A stretch of 5,816 bases of DNA from Virgibacillus salarius (GCF_039521925.1 NZ_BAAACY010000021.1:1-5816), one strand, 5' to 3'; positions 1 to 5,805 are shown, numbered from the stretch's first letter. The notes: generated by a model not told the origin, from the letters alone. Program-made: numbers and translations.

Positions 1-1
1 C

Positions 2-73
2 CTCCGGTTCTGTTTGGGTGTGATTACTTTAACTTTACCAGAAGGTATCCCTTTTGCGTACATAAATCTCTAA
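2..73 (+). CDS. possible 3' end of a rightward gene (doubtful)
   Basis: A reading frame open from the left edge ends at TAA (71-73), giving a 23-residue tail that finishes IPFAYINL. The stop codon abuts a strong intrinsic terminator, which is the layout expected at the end of a plus-strand gene. Nothing in the tail is recognisable, and frame 1 is also open through this stretch. An equally natural-looking peptide starts on the other strand at ATG 62-60 (MYAKGIPSGKVKV...), but it has no Shine-Dalgarno site and would sit directly behind the terminator. The coding strand cannot be settled from this window. Confidence 0.2.
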   Translation, partial: LRFCLGVITLTLPEGIPFAYINL

Positions 74-114
74 AAAAGTGGTACTCACCAAATTATTGGC
101 GAGTACCACTTTTT
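73..114. terminator. bidirectional intrinsic terminator
   Basis: The arm GTGGTACTC (78-86) pairs perfectly with GAGTACCAC (101-109). Flanking A5 (73-77) and T5 (110-114) extend the stem to 14 bp. Inside, CCAA (88-91) and TTGG (96-99) form a second short stem after one mismatch, closing a four-base loop. A T-run follows the hairpin on both strands, so it can end a rightward transcript from the left edge. It is also the first strong terminator downstream of clpE, about 245 bases past the clpE stop, so the two units may converge here. Confidence 0.85.
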
Positions 115-120
115 ATTTTA

Positions 121-136
121 CTGGGTTTTGTCCCAG
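121..136. repeat. small hairpin within a TTTTGTCCCARCCCC repeat
   Basis: CTGGG (121-125) pairs with CCCAG (132-136) around the six-base loop TTTTGT. The right half belongs to the repeat copy at 126-142. The hairpin lies immediately beside the terminator at 73-114 and may be part of the same mobile or repeat-derived block. Confidence 0.5.
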
Positions 137-142
137 CCCCTT
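126..142 (-). repeat. GGGGYTGGGACAAAA intergenic repeat, copy 1
   Basis: Read on the minus strand this is AAGGGGCTGGGACAAAA. It matches the copy at 328-344 at 16 of 17 positions (C versus T in the variable position) in the same orientation. The two copies are 202 bases apart and bracket a decayed intergenic repeat. Motifs of this form recur between genes in Firmicutes as far as I recall; their function is not known to me. Confidence 0.6.
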
Positions 143-174
143 ATTTGATTAAAATAATTCATTAGCTCCGTAAT

Positions 175-275
175 ATGAGACTCCTTGAAAAAGAAGAACC
201 CTTTTTCTGCGTGCGATATATCGCTGCTGAGGCCGTGCCCGCGAAAGCAAGTATATTTTTCATGGTGCTTCAATG
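175..275. repeat. decayed Bacillaceae intergenic repeat element
   Basis: The stretch runs from GAGACTCCTT (177-186) through GCTGAGGCCGTGCCCGCGAA (about 225-244). It resembles a diverged copy of a GC-rich intergenic repeat that I recall as multi-copy in Bacillus-related genomes (GAGACTCCTGCGGGA ... GAGGCTCACG ... CCCGCGGAAAGCGAG). Much of the middle is replaced. Local structure includes GAAAAAG (187-193) pairing with CTTTTTC (201-207) and the perfect 12-base palindrome GCGATATATCGC (213-224). The GC content of the core stands out from the AT-rich flanks. No reading frame or Shine-Dalgarno site is evident. The family assignment is from memory and not searched. Confidence 0.5.
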
Positions 276-327
276 ATTTTCCTATTGACAAACATGATTA
301 TTCGTATTTATGAGTAAAGAAGTTGTA

Positions 328-344
328 TTTTGTCCCAACCCCTT
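328..344 (-). repeat. GGGGYTGGGACAAAA intergenic repeat, copy 2
   Basis: Minus-strand AAGGGGTTGGGACAAAA, 14 bases past the clpE stop codon in the direction of transcription. It is a direct repeat of 126-142 with one difference. No hairpin terminator is visible between the clpE stop and this copy. Confidence 0.6.
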
Positions 345-358
345 TTCATTTATCTAAC

Positions 359-2482
359 TCACGCCTTTTGCACTACAATTTCTTGATCGAAGACGTCTAC
401 TTTTACATTGGAAACATTATCATCTTCCAATATTAAGTCTGTTAATTGATCTTCGATTTTATCTTGGATTACTCTACGTAAAGGTCTTGCGCCAAAACGG
501 CGGTCATAGCCAAGTCGAACCAATTCTTGTTTAGCTTCATTTGTAATCGTAATCGATAGATCATTTTCTTCGATTGTTTTTTGTAGATCAGCAAGCATAA
601 GATCTACAATTTGCATTAGGTTTTCTTCGGTTAGTTCGTTAAATTGAATAATCGCATCGAAGCGGTTAAGAAATTCTGGTTTGAAATATGCCCCCAGATT
701 CTCCATCGTAGATACAGATTCATGGGACTCCCTATTAAAACCAACATTCACTGTTTTAACACCTGTTCCAGCATTGCTCGTCATAATAATTACAGTTTCT
801 TTAAAGCTAACTGTTCTTCCTTGCGAATCCGTTAAATGACCGTCCTCCATAATTTGTAGGAACATGTTTTGTACGTCTGGATGTGCTTTTTCTATTTCAT
901 CTAATAGAATAATGGAGTATGGGTTGCGACGTACTTTTTCCGTTAATTGACCCGCTTCTTCATGACCTACATAGCCTGGAGGTGAACCAATGATTTTTGA
1001 TACAGCATGTTTCTCCATATACTCACTCATATCAAGACGGATTAACGAATCTCTGGAGCCAAATAATTCTTCCGCTAAGGCTTTTGTTAGTTCTGTTTTA
1101 CCAACACCAGTTGGTCCAACGAAAAGGAAAGAACCAATTGGTCGATAATTTGATTTTAAGCCTGCTCGACTACGACGAATCGCTTTGGCAACTTTATCTA
1201 CAGCTACATCTTGTCCAATCACTTTTGCACTTAGGTTTTCACCAATGTTTTTCATTTTTTCTTGTTCATCAGCTTGAAGCTTTGTAACAGGTATCCCAGT
1301 TTTTTCTTCAACAATCAATTGAATATCGGAAATATCTACATCGATAATTTGTTCTTCATCTTTCGCTTTATCTAGTTGTTTTTGCAACTGTATTTCTTGA
1401 TATCTTAAATTTGCAGCACGTTCATAATCTTCTCTTTCAGCAGCTTCTTCTTTCTCTTTAATAATTTCTTCTAATCGTTGGTTTATTGTATCAGAGTCTT
1501 TCGAAGCATTAGCTAGATTCAAACGTGAACCAACTTCATCCATCAAATCAATCGCTTTATCAGGCAAGTAACGATCTTGAATATATCGTTTTGAAAGTGT
1601 TACAAATGCCCGAATAGCTTCATCAGAATAACGAACCTCATGGAATTTCTCATAACGATCCTTAATACCCTGTAATATCTGAACTGCTTCTTCACTTGAA
1701 GGTTCTTTTACAATGATGGGCTGTAATCTACGTTCTAGTGCCGCATCTTTCTCAATTTGACGATATTCTTTTAATGTTGTAGCACCAATTAATTGTAATT
1801 CACCTCTGGCTAGTGCAGGTTTTAAAATATTTCCTGCATCCATTTGCGAGCTTTCTGCAGTGCCTGCTCCAACTAATAGGTGTATTTCATCAACAAATAA
1901 GATAACATCTTGACGTTCTTGTAATTCGTTAATTAATTGTTTCATACGTTCTTCAAATTGACCACGAACACCCGTATTAGCAACAAGTGATGCCACATCT
2001 AGCATATAAATTTCTTTATTGATTAATTTTGTAGGCACATCTCCTTCTGTAATTTTAAGTGCCAAGCCTTCTGCAATCGCAGTTTTACCAACACCAGGCT
2101 CTCCTATTAATACGGGATTATTTTTATTTCTACGATTTAAAGTTTCAACAACTCGTTTGACTTCTTTATCTCTGCCGATTACCGGATCAATCAAACCAGC
2201 CCTTGCTGCATGTGTTACGTTTTTTGCAAGCTGATCAATTAATCCATTACCTCGGTTTCCGTTTTTTTGTTTTGTTCTTGTCCCCATTTTCGGAGATCCA
2301 TTCGCTTGAAAACCATTCATATGTTCAAATGGGGATTGTGAGAAGAAGTCATTGGAATTCATCATTTGCCCTTGGATTTCACGAAAGCATTCATTACATA
2401 GGTGCATTTGCATATGCTGACTATTGATATTCATTGCAACATTAATGCTAGCTTCGTTTTGTTTACAGTTTTGACAAAGCAT
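359..2482 (-). CDS. clpE: ATP-dependent Clp protease ATP-binding subunit ClpE
   Basis: ClpE is a cytoplasmic Hsp100/AAA+ unfoldase that remodels aggregated proteins and feeds substrates to ClpP during heat or other protein stress. Counting 707 residues from the chosen start, an N-terminal C4 zinc finger (Cys3, Cys6, Cys29, Cys32) marks ClpE rather than ClpC. A glycine- and asparagine-rich linker follows. AAA-1 has Walker A GEPGVGKT (127-134), Walker B ending DE (198-199) and arginine residues at 251-252. A UVR-type coiled segment lies near 335-370. AAA-2 has Walker A GPTGVGKT (456-463), Walker B DE (528-529), arginine finger 607 and sensor-2 GARPLRR. VGF (580-582) fits the ClpP-docking loop. 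Length matches the family, about 700 residues. The longest frame begins at 2488, but AAGGAGG lies one base from that ATG and seven from ATG 2482, and the family starts M-x-C-x-x-C, so 2482 is preferred. It is a single-gene unit controlled by CtsR-type operators. Confidence 0.95.
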   Translation of the reverse strand: MLCQNCKQNEASINVAMNINSQHMQMHLCNECFREIQGQMMNSNDFFSQSPFEHMNGFQANGSPKMGTRTKQKNGNRGNGLIDQLAKNVTHAARAGLIDPVIGRDKEVKRVVETLNRRNKNNPVLIGEPGVGKTAIAEGLALKITEGDVPTKLINKEIYMLDVASLVANTGVRGQFEERMKQLINELQERQDVILFVDEIHLLVGAGTAESSQMDAGNILKPALARGELQLIGATTLKEYRQIEKDAALERRLQPIIVKEPSSEEAVQILQGIKDRYEKFHEVRYSDEAIRAFVTLSKRYIQDRYLPDKAIDLMDEVGSRLNLANASKDSDTINQRLEEIIKEKEEAAEREDYERAANLRYQEIQLQKQLDKAKDEEQIIDVDISDIQLIVEEKTGIPVTKLQADEQEKMKNIGENLSAKVIGQDVAVDKVAKAIRRSRAGLKSNYRPIGSFLFVGPTGVGKTELTKALAEELFGSRDSLIRLDMSEYMEKHAVSKIIGSPPGYVGHEEAGQLTEKVRRNPYSIILLDEIEKAHPDVQNMFLQIMEDGHLTDSQGRTVSFKETVIIMTSNAGTGVKTVNVGFNRESHESVSTMENLGAYFKPEFLNRFDAIIQFNELTEENLMQIVDLMLADLQKTIEENDLSITITNEAKQELVRLGYDRRFGARPLRRVIQDKIEDQLTDLILEDDNVSNVKVDVFDQEIVVQKA

Positions 2483-2489
2483 TTCCATT

Positions 2490-2496
2490 CCTCCTT
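2490..2496 (-). promoter_or_regulatory. clpE ribosome binding site that decides the start
   Basis: Minus-strand AAGGAGG is a full-strength Shine-Dalgarno site. Its spacing is one base to the upstream ATG (2488) and seven bases to the next in-frame ATG (2482). Only the second is within the usual range, so translation should begin MLCQNCKQ. Confidence 0.85.
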
Positions 2497-2525
2497 AGAA
2501 ATATGTTTATTGTAATCATTAAAAG

Positions 2526-2582
2526 TTTGACTTTGACTATATTTGACCTTTGACTATTATTATACTCTGACCTTTTTTGACT
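2526..2582 (-). promoter_or_regulatory. CtsR operator array (six heptads)
   Basis: CtsR, the repressor of class III heat-shock genes in Firmicutes, binds direct heptads of the form RGTCAAA-NNN-RGTCAAA. Reading the minus strand, the promoter spacer holds AGTCAAA-AAA-GGTCAGA (2582-2566; one base off consensus in the second heptad). Downstream of the -10 are AGTCAAA (2555-2549), then GGTCAAA-TAT-AGTCAAA (2548-2532), a perfect operator, with a further AGTCAAA (2532-2526) overlapping its end by one base. The array covers the spacer and the transcription start region, so bound repressor should exclude RNA polymerase. The ctsR gene itself is not in the window. Confidence 0.9.
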
Positions 2583-2587
2583 TTCAA
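2559..2587 (-). promoter_or_regulatory. clpE sigma-A promoter
   Basis: The -35 element TTGAAA (2587-2582) and the perfect -10 element TATAAT (2564-2559) are separated by exactly 17 bases. Transcription should start near 2552, giving a leader of about 70 bases before the clpE start. The spacer itself carries a CtsR-type operator, and further heptads lie across the start site. A housekeeping promoter blocked by a repressor is therefore the expected mode of control. Confidence 0.85.
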
Positions 2588-2639
2588 GCATTTTGATTAA
2601 TTTTTTTTACGATGCTCACTAGTAACATTCCCACATAAA

Positions 2640-2800
2640 TGAGTTTATAAAACATGGCTATGCGAAGGAACAAAAGCGAAAGCACCCGATTAGAAACGTA
2701 GCGACTGGAGCGAGCCAGCGGAGAGTGCTTGCGAGTCAATGATGACTTATCAAAGGGCGATTCGTGAAATCGCCTAGTTTCTGGACAGCTGACTCCTTTT
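2640..2800. repeat. structured intergenic repeat element between clpE and mbcS
   Basis: This non-coding stretch is richer in GC than its surroundings and full of inverted repeats. AAGCAC (2680-2685) pairs with GTGCTT (2725-2730), with GCGA-type flanks. CTGG (2705-2708) and CCAG (2715-2718) form a hairpin inside it. AGTCA (2734-2738) pairs with TGACT (2743-2747). GGCGATT (2756-2762) pairs with AATCGCC (2768-2774) around CGTGA. Phrases such as AGCACCCGATTAGA, GTAGCGACTGGAGCG and GGGCGATT..GTGAAATCGCC resemble a multi-copy intergenic element that I recall from Bacillaceae genomes. No reading frame with a ribosome binding site is visible. Whether it is transcribed or merely a dispersed repeat is unknown. 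Confidence 0.5.
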
Positions 2801-2817
2801 ATAATTTCCTAGACTAC

Positions 2818-2844
2818 AAAAAAGAGAGCATATGAGCCCTCTTT
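2818..2844 (-). terminator. intrinsic terminator of the acyl-CoA ligase gene
   Basis: On the minus strand AAAGAGGGC (2844-2836) pairs with GCTCTCTTT (2829-2821), nine pairs including one G-U. The six-base loop is TCATAT, and the T-run (2823-2818) partly overlaps the stem end. It begins nine bases past the ligase stop codon, so the ligase transcript should end here and clpE is not read from it. Confidence 0.88.
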
Positions 2845-2852
2845 AACCATTT

Positions 2853-4433
2853 CTATTCATTTACCTTGAATTTTTCTCGATTACGTAATTCAACTCTTCT
2901 TGTTTTCCCAGAAGTAGTCTTTGGTAATTCATCAATAAATTCAATTTCTCTTGGATATTTATATGGACCAGTTAAAGTTTTAACATGCTCTTGCAACTCC
3001 TTGACTAACTCTGATCCTATTGCTTGAGATTGACGTAACACCACAAAGGCTTTTACAATGTTCCCCCGTATTTCATCGGGACTTGCTACAACAGCACATT
3101 CTTGGACAGATGGATGCTTAACCAATGCATCCTCTACTTCAAAAGGACCAATTGTATATCCTGAACTAATAATGATATCATCGCTTCTTCCTTCAAACCA
3201 GAAATAACCTTCCTCATCCTTAGAAGCCTGATCTCCTGTCACATAGTAATCGCCACGTCTTGACATAGAAGTCCGTTCTGTATCTTGATAATACTCTCGA
3301 AACAAGGCTGGGCAATCGAGCTTTACTGCAATATCGCCAATCTCCCCAACTTGAACGGGAATACCATTTTCATCAATAATATCGACCTCATTACCCGGAG
3401 TTGGTTTTCCCATTGATCCTGGTCTCACATCCATATTCTTCATAAATCCAAGTAGTAATGTGTTCTCCGTTTGTCCATACCCATCACGAACCGTTACATT
3501 AAAATAATGCTGAAATGTATTGATTACCTCCACATTCAATGGCTCACCAGCCGAAACAGCACTATGTAAGGCAGGAAGCTCGTATTCTTCCAAATTGTCG
3601 AGTTTCGCCATGATTCGGTATTCCGTAGGTGTGCAGCAAAGTACATTAATTTCTTGTTCCTGCAGTAACTGTAGATATTTTTCCGCGTCAAATTTTCCAT
3701 GATAAATAAATCCTGTTGCTCCTGAACCTAACACAGATAATAATGGGCTCCAAACCCATTTCTGCCATCCTGGACCAGCTGTTGCCCAAACCTTATCTCC
3801 TTCGTTTATTGCTAACCAGTTTTTTGCAGCTGTTTTCAGATGAGCATATCCCCAGCCATGTGTATGCACTACACCTTTGGGATTGCCAGTTGTTCCTGAC
3901 GTATACGGTAAAAACGCAATATCATCTTTACAGGTTAATGCCAATTCTAATTGATCTGATGCATCTTCCATTAATCCTTCAAGAAAAAGCCAACCATCCA
4001 TAGGCTCACCAATTACAATTTTTTGTAACTGATCATATTCGCTAATACCATAATATTGTTCAACATACGGATAATAACTTACAACTCCACGAACCCCTCC
4101 ATGTGTAACACGATACTGTAAGTCCTTTGTCTTCAGCATTTCTGAGCTTGGAATAATAATGATTCCTGTTTTAAGAGCTGCTAAATAGACCTCATAAGCT
4201 TTTACCAAGCGAGGTATCATCACAAGAATTTTGTCTCCTTTTTGCAAGCCACTTTCTAAGAAAGCGTTTCCAATTTTATTTACATTCCGCATTAATTCAC
4301 TGTATGTAATTTCCTTATGAACTCCACCTTCATTTTCCCAAATCAAGGCAACTTTAGTTGGGTCATTTGCATGACGTTCCATTTCCATGACAATATTATA
4401 ATTATATGGAGCAATCAGATCTTCTTTATTCAT
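2853..4433 (-). CDS. mbcS: acyl-CoA ligase, MbcS/YtcI type (AMP-forming)
   Basis: This cytoplasmic enzyme activates a carboxylic acid with ATP to an acyl-adenylate and transfers the acyl group to CoA. Counting 526 residues from the chosen start, the adenylate-forming signatures occur in order. These are the phosphate loop YTSGTTGNPKG (177-187), GYGQTEN (318-324), YVTGD with Asp401, the hinge GRSDDIIISSGY (415-426), and the C-terminal catalytic lysine in TTSGKTRR (Lys510). Length and overall sequence recall Bacillus YtcI and Listeria MbcS, which act on short, branched or medium-chain acids. Substrate is not readable here and acetate cannot be excluded, so the symbol is provisional. The longest frame starts at TTG 4442, but AAGGAG (4448-4443) touches that codon directly. 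ATG 4433 lies nine bases away and is chosen. The gene stands alone, with a terminator right after its TAG stop. Confidence 0.85.
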   Translation of the reverse strand: MNKEDLIAPYNYNIVMEMERHANDPTKVALIWENEGGVHKEITYSELMRNVNKIGNAFLESGLQKGDKILVMIPRLVKAYEVYLAALKTGIIIIPSSEMLKTKDLQYRVTHGGVRGVVSYYPYVEQYYGISEYDQLQKIVIGEPMDGWLFLEGLMEDASDQLELALTCKDDIAFLPYTSGTTGNPKGVVHTHGWGYAHLKTAAKNWLAINEGDKVWATAGPGWQKWVWSPLLSVLGSGATGFIYHGKFDAEKYLQLLQEQEINVLCCTPTEYRIMAKLDNLEEYELPALHSAVSAGEPLNVEVINTFQHYFNVTVRDGYGQTENTLLLGFMKNMDVRPGSMGKPTPGNEVDIIDENGIPVQVGEIGDIAVKLDCPALFREYYQDTERTSMSRRGDYYVTGDQASKDEEGYFWFEGRSDDIIISSGYTIGPFEVEDALVKHPSVQECAVVASPDEIRGNIVKAFVVLRQSQAIGSELVKELQEHVKTLTGPYKYPREIEFIDELPKTTSGKTRRVELRNREKFKVNE

Positions 4434-4442
4434 AATGTCCAA

Positions 4443-4448
4443 CTCCTT
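4443..4448 (-). promoter_or_regulatory. mbcS ribosome binding site that decides the start
   Basis: Minus-strand AAGGAG runs directly into the TTG at 4442, leaving no spacing for that codon. It sits nine bases before ATG 4433, a normal distance. The start is therefore MNKEDLIAPY, three codons shorter than the longest frame. Confidence 0.8.
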
Positions 4449-4462
4449 GTATGCTTTTCATC

Positions 4463-4491
4463 AGTATATCAAAAGTTTGGAAAATTATAAA
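4463..4491 (-). promoter_or_regulatory. candidate mbcS promoter
   Basis: TTTATA (4491-4486; four of six to the -35 consensus) is 17 bases from TATACT (4468-4463; five of six to the -10 consensus). This would place the start near 4456, just upstream of the Shine-Dalgarno site. A competing -10, perfect TATAAT at 4489-4484, has only a poor -35 (TCGTAA at 4512-4507). Neither is strong, and AT-rich DNA yields such matches by chance. Confidence 0.35.
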
Positions 4492-4574
4492 TAAAACATT
4501 ATTAAGTTACGATTTGAGTAGGAACAAAAATAACTACCTCAAAAGTCAACGATAAAGTGAAACATTAATTAGTG

Positions 4575-4610
4575 AGTGGATAAGATCACCCGTCGATGAC
4601 CTTACCCACT
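4575..4610 (-). terminator. long hairpin downstream of pdaA, possible terminator
   Basis: As minus-strand RNA, AGTGGGTAAGGTCA (4610-4597) pairs along 14 positions with TGATCTTATCCACT (4588-4575), using two G-U pairs, around an eight-base loop. On the plus strand those two positions would be A-C mismatches, so the fold favours a leftward transcript. It lies about 185 bases past the pdaA stop. Only a weak T-rich tail follows, so it may be a terminator, an RNA-stabilising stem or a repeat remnant. Confidence 0.4.
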
Positions 4611-4639
4611 AATTTTATTATTTTTATATAGAACGTCTG

Positions 4640-4735
4640 TCTCAGCTTTCTTCTAAGCAGCTGATTTTCGTGGGTAATGGTTCAGGCTCCTTTGAGTAAC
4701 TTTACTAACGACGAAGCATCGCCTCTGTTACTCTC
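4640..4735. other. structured non-coding stretch between pdaA and mbcS
   Basis: TCAGCT (4642-4647) pairs with AGCTGA (4659-4664), competing with GCTT (4645-4648) and AAGC (4655-4658). GAGTAAC (4694-4700) pairs perfectly with GTTACTC (4727-4733) across a 26-base loop. No reading frame with a Shine-Dalgarno site is present. Together with the hairpin at 4575-4610 it fills most of the 360-base gap. It could be a dispersed repeat, the pdaA 3' untranslated region or a small RNA; the sequence does not decide. Confidence 0.35.
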
Positions 4736-4793
4736 TCTACCAACGTTCGCATTTCTATTCACTGTATTTTATAGAATATCTATTTAAGCTAAC

Positions 4794-5585
4794 TTATAGC
4801 CCATAGATTGCTTTTGGTAATTGATCCTTTAGGACAAGATCATCCAAACTTTTAAAGCGATATCCTTGCTTTTTTAATTCGGTAATTATACGATCAAGTG
4901 CTTCAGCATTATCCGATGAAACCGTATGCAATAAAATAATTGCACCAGGATGTACCTGATCCATCGTCTGTTCGAATGCATACTTCCAGCCCTTTTGCTT
5001 CTTTGTCTCCCAGTCCTTGAATGCCAACGACCAAAAAATATGAATATAGCCTAGTTCTTTCGACCATTTTAATGTATTCTCGTTAAACATACCTCTTGGA
5101 GGTCGGAGATATTTTATTTCTTTCTGATCAGATACTTCAGCTACTGCATCTTCCAATGTTTCCAGTTCTTCTTTAATTGCCTCTTTATCCATAATAGAGA
5201 AATCAGGATGATGATAGGAATGATTTCCTACGATATGTCCCTCATCAACCATACGCTTTACTAAGTCTGGTTCGCTTTCCACATAGTGACCCGTTACAAA
5301 AAACGTTGCTGGTACTTGTTGTTTTTTTAATACATTTAATATATTATCTGTGTATCCCTGTTCATAACCATTATCAAATGTCAGATAAATTGTTTTTTCT
5401 CCAGTGTTATCTGCATAATAAGCACCATATTTTTTAAGCATGTCTTGATATTCACCGATATCTGGGAGCTTATGATCACTATTCTTCTTATACCCCCAGC
5501 CATAGCCATTCGCTGAAACGGATGGTAACATATCAAAAGAAACAATTAGAAAAACAAGGACTGTCAGCATCATGTATTTTTTCAT
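4794..5585 (-). CDS. pdaA: PdaA, muramic-delta-lactam biosynthetic de-N-acetylase
   Basis: PdaA belongs to the polysaccharide deacetylase (NodB/CE4) family. In Bacillus subtilis it removes the N-acetyl group from muramic acid in spore cortex peptidoglycan so that muramic-delta-lactam can form, a modification that cortex-lytic enzymes recognise at germination. The 263-residue length equals that of B. subtilis PdaA as I recall it. A signal peptide (Lys2-Lys3, hydrophobic core, cleavage likely after SVSA, residue 25) indicates export. Family motifs follow in order: TFDNGYEQGY (Asp71 as catalytic base; Asn72 replaces the usual metal-binding Asp, a PdaA trait), HSYHH (metal ligands His122 and His126), RPPRG (161-165), the DW motif (191-192) and LLH (His220). 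AGGTGG (5597-5592) lies six bases before ATG 5585, and no earlier in-frame start codon is near. Forespore sigma-G expression is known for B. subtilis, but I see no convincing sigma-G promoter here. Confidence 0.95.
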   Translation of the reverse strand: MKKYMMLTVLVFLIVSFDMLPSVSANGYGWGYKKNSDHKLPDIGEYQDMLKKYGAYYADNTGEKTIYLTFDNGYEQGYTDNILNVLKKQQVPATFFVTGHYVESEPDLVKRMVDEGHIVGNHSYHHPDFSIMDKEAIKEELETLEDAVAEVSDQKEIKYLRPPRGMFNENTLKWSKELGYIHIFWSLAFKDWETKKQKGWKYAFEQTMDQVHPGAIILLHTVSSDNAEALDRIITELKKQGYRFKSLDDLVLKDQLPKAIYGL

Positions 5586-5680
5586 ATTACCCCACCTGTT
5601 TTTCTTTTTACTATCTCCTTTACTACATATTTTTATTCTATCATTAAAGATTACACTTTTGCTTTTAGTGAAGTCTCCTG

Positions 5681-5718
5681 TTCCAATAAAAAAAGGTGTT
5701 TATGGAATCCATCATAAG
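5681..5718. repeat. overlapping small inverted repeats upstream of pdaA
   Basis: TTCCA (5681-5685) pairs with TGGAA (5703-5707), extended by TAAA and TTTA with one bulged base. The right arm also takes part in ATGGA-A-TCCAT (5702-5712) and TTATG/CATAA (5700-5718). The arms are mutually exclusive. This could be repeat-derived DNA; no regulator can be named from it. Confidence 0.3.
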
Positions 5719-5763
5719 AAAAACGGAGCAAAATTCGCTCAGTCCCTATCACTAAATGCTCCG
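5719..5763 (-). terminator. probable terminator of a gene beyond the right edge
   Basis: On the minus strand CGGAGCA (5763-5757) pairs perfectly with TGCTCCG (5730-5724), followed at once by TTTTT (5723-5719). The 26-base loop is long, but an inner alternative hairpin, GAGC (5740-5737) with GCTC (5729-5726), could fold first. The position upstream of pdaA suggests it ends a leftward transcript entering from the right and insulates pdaA. Confidence 0.45.
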
Positions 5764-5778
5764 ATTTACGCTTCCTCT

Positions 5779-5805
5779 AGTAGCTATTATGGAATAATAG
5801 CTACT
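5779..5805. repeat. perfect 12-bp inverted repeat
   Basis: AGTAGCTATTAT (5779-5790) and ATAATAGCTACT (5794-5805) are exact reverse complements around the three bases GGA. No T-run follows on either strand, so it is not a standard intrinsic terminator. It could be a protein-binding palindrome, or the 3' structure of a gene lying beyond the right edge. The rest of 5586-5816 shows no coding sequence. Confidence 0.55.

Noticed and set aside
213..224. The perfect palindrome GCGATATATCGC as a stand-alone regulatory operator.
   Set aside because: It lies inside a degraded repeat with no promoter beside it, so it is better explained as part of that element.
997..1287. Plus-strand open frames within clpE and within the ligase gene (also 644-835, 2019-2234, 2203-2427, 3520-3702, 3716-4003).
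   Set aside because: They lie antisense to genes with clear protein family identity, have no convincing Shine-Dalgarno sites, and translate to compositions typical of antisense shadows.
4472..4486. A CodY-box-like sequence (AAAGTTTGGAAAATT) near the mbcS start region.
   Set aside because: The right half is perfect but there are four mismatches to AATTTTCWGAAAATT, which is expected by chance in AT-rich DNA. The attraction was mainly that branched-acid metabolism is a plausible CodY target.
4539..4549. A single AGTCAA-type sequence upstream of mbcS resembling one CtsR heptad.
   Set aside because: It is isolated, imperfect and far from any good promoter. CtsR needs two directly repeated heptads.
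4521..4549. TTGACT at 4549-4544 as a -35 element for mbcS.
   Set aside because: The bases 16 to 18 positions downstream (TGTTCC region) do not resemble a -10 element.
359..5585. A novel functional cluster joining pdaA, mbcS and clpE.
   Set aside because: All three are familiar core genes, each with its own regulatory signals and separated by 360 bases or more of repeat-rich DNA. Co-orientation alone does not support a shared system.
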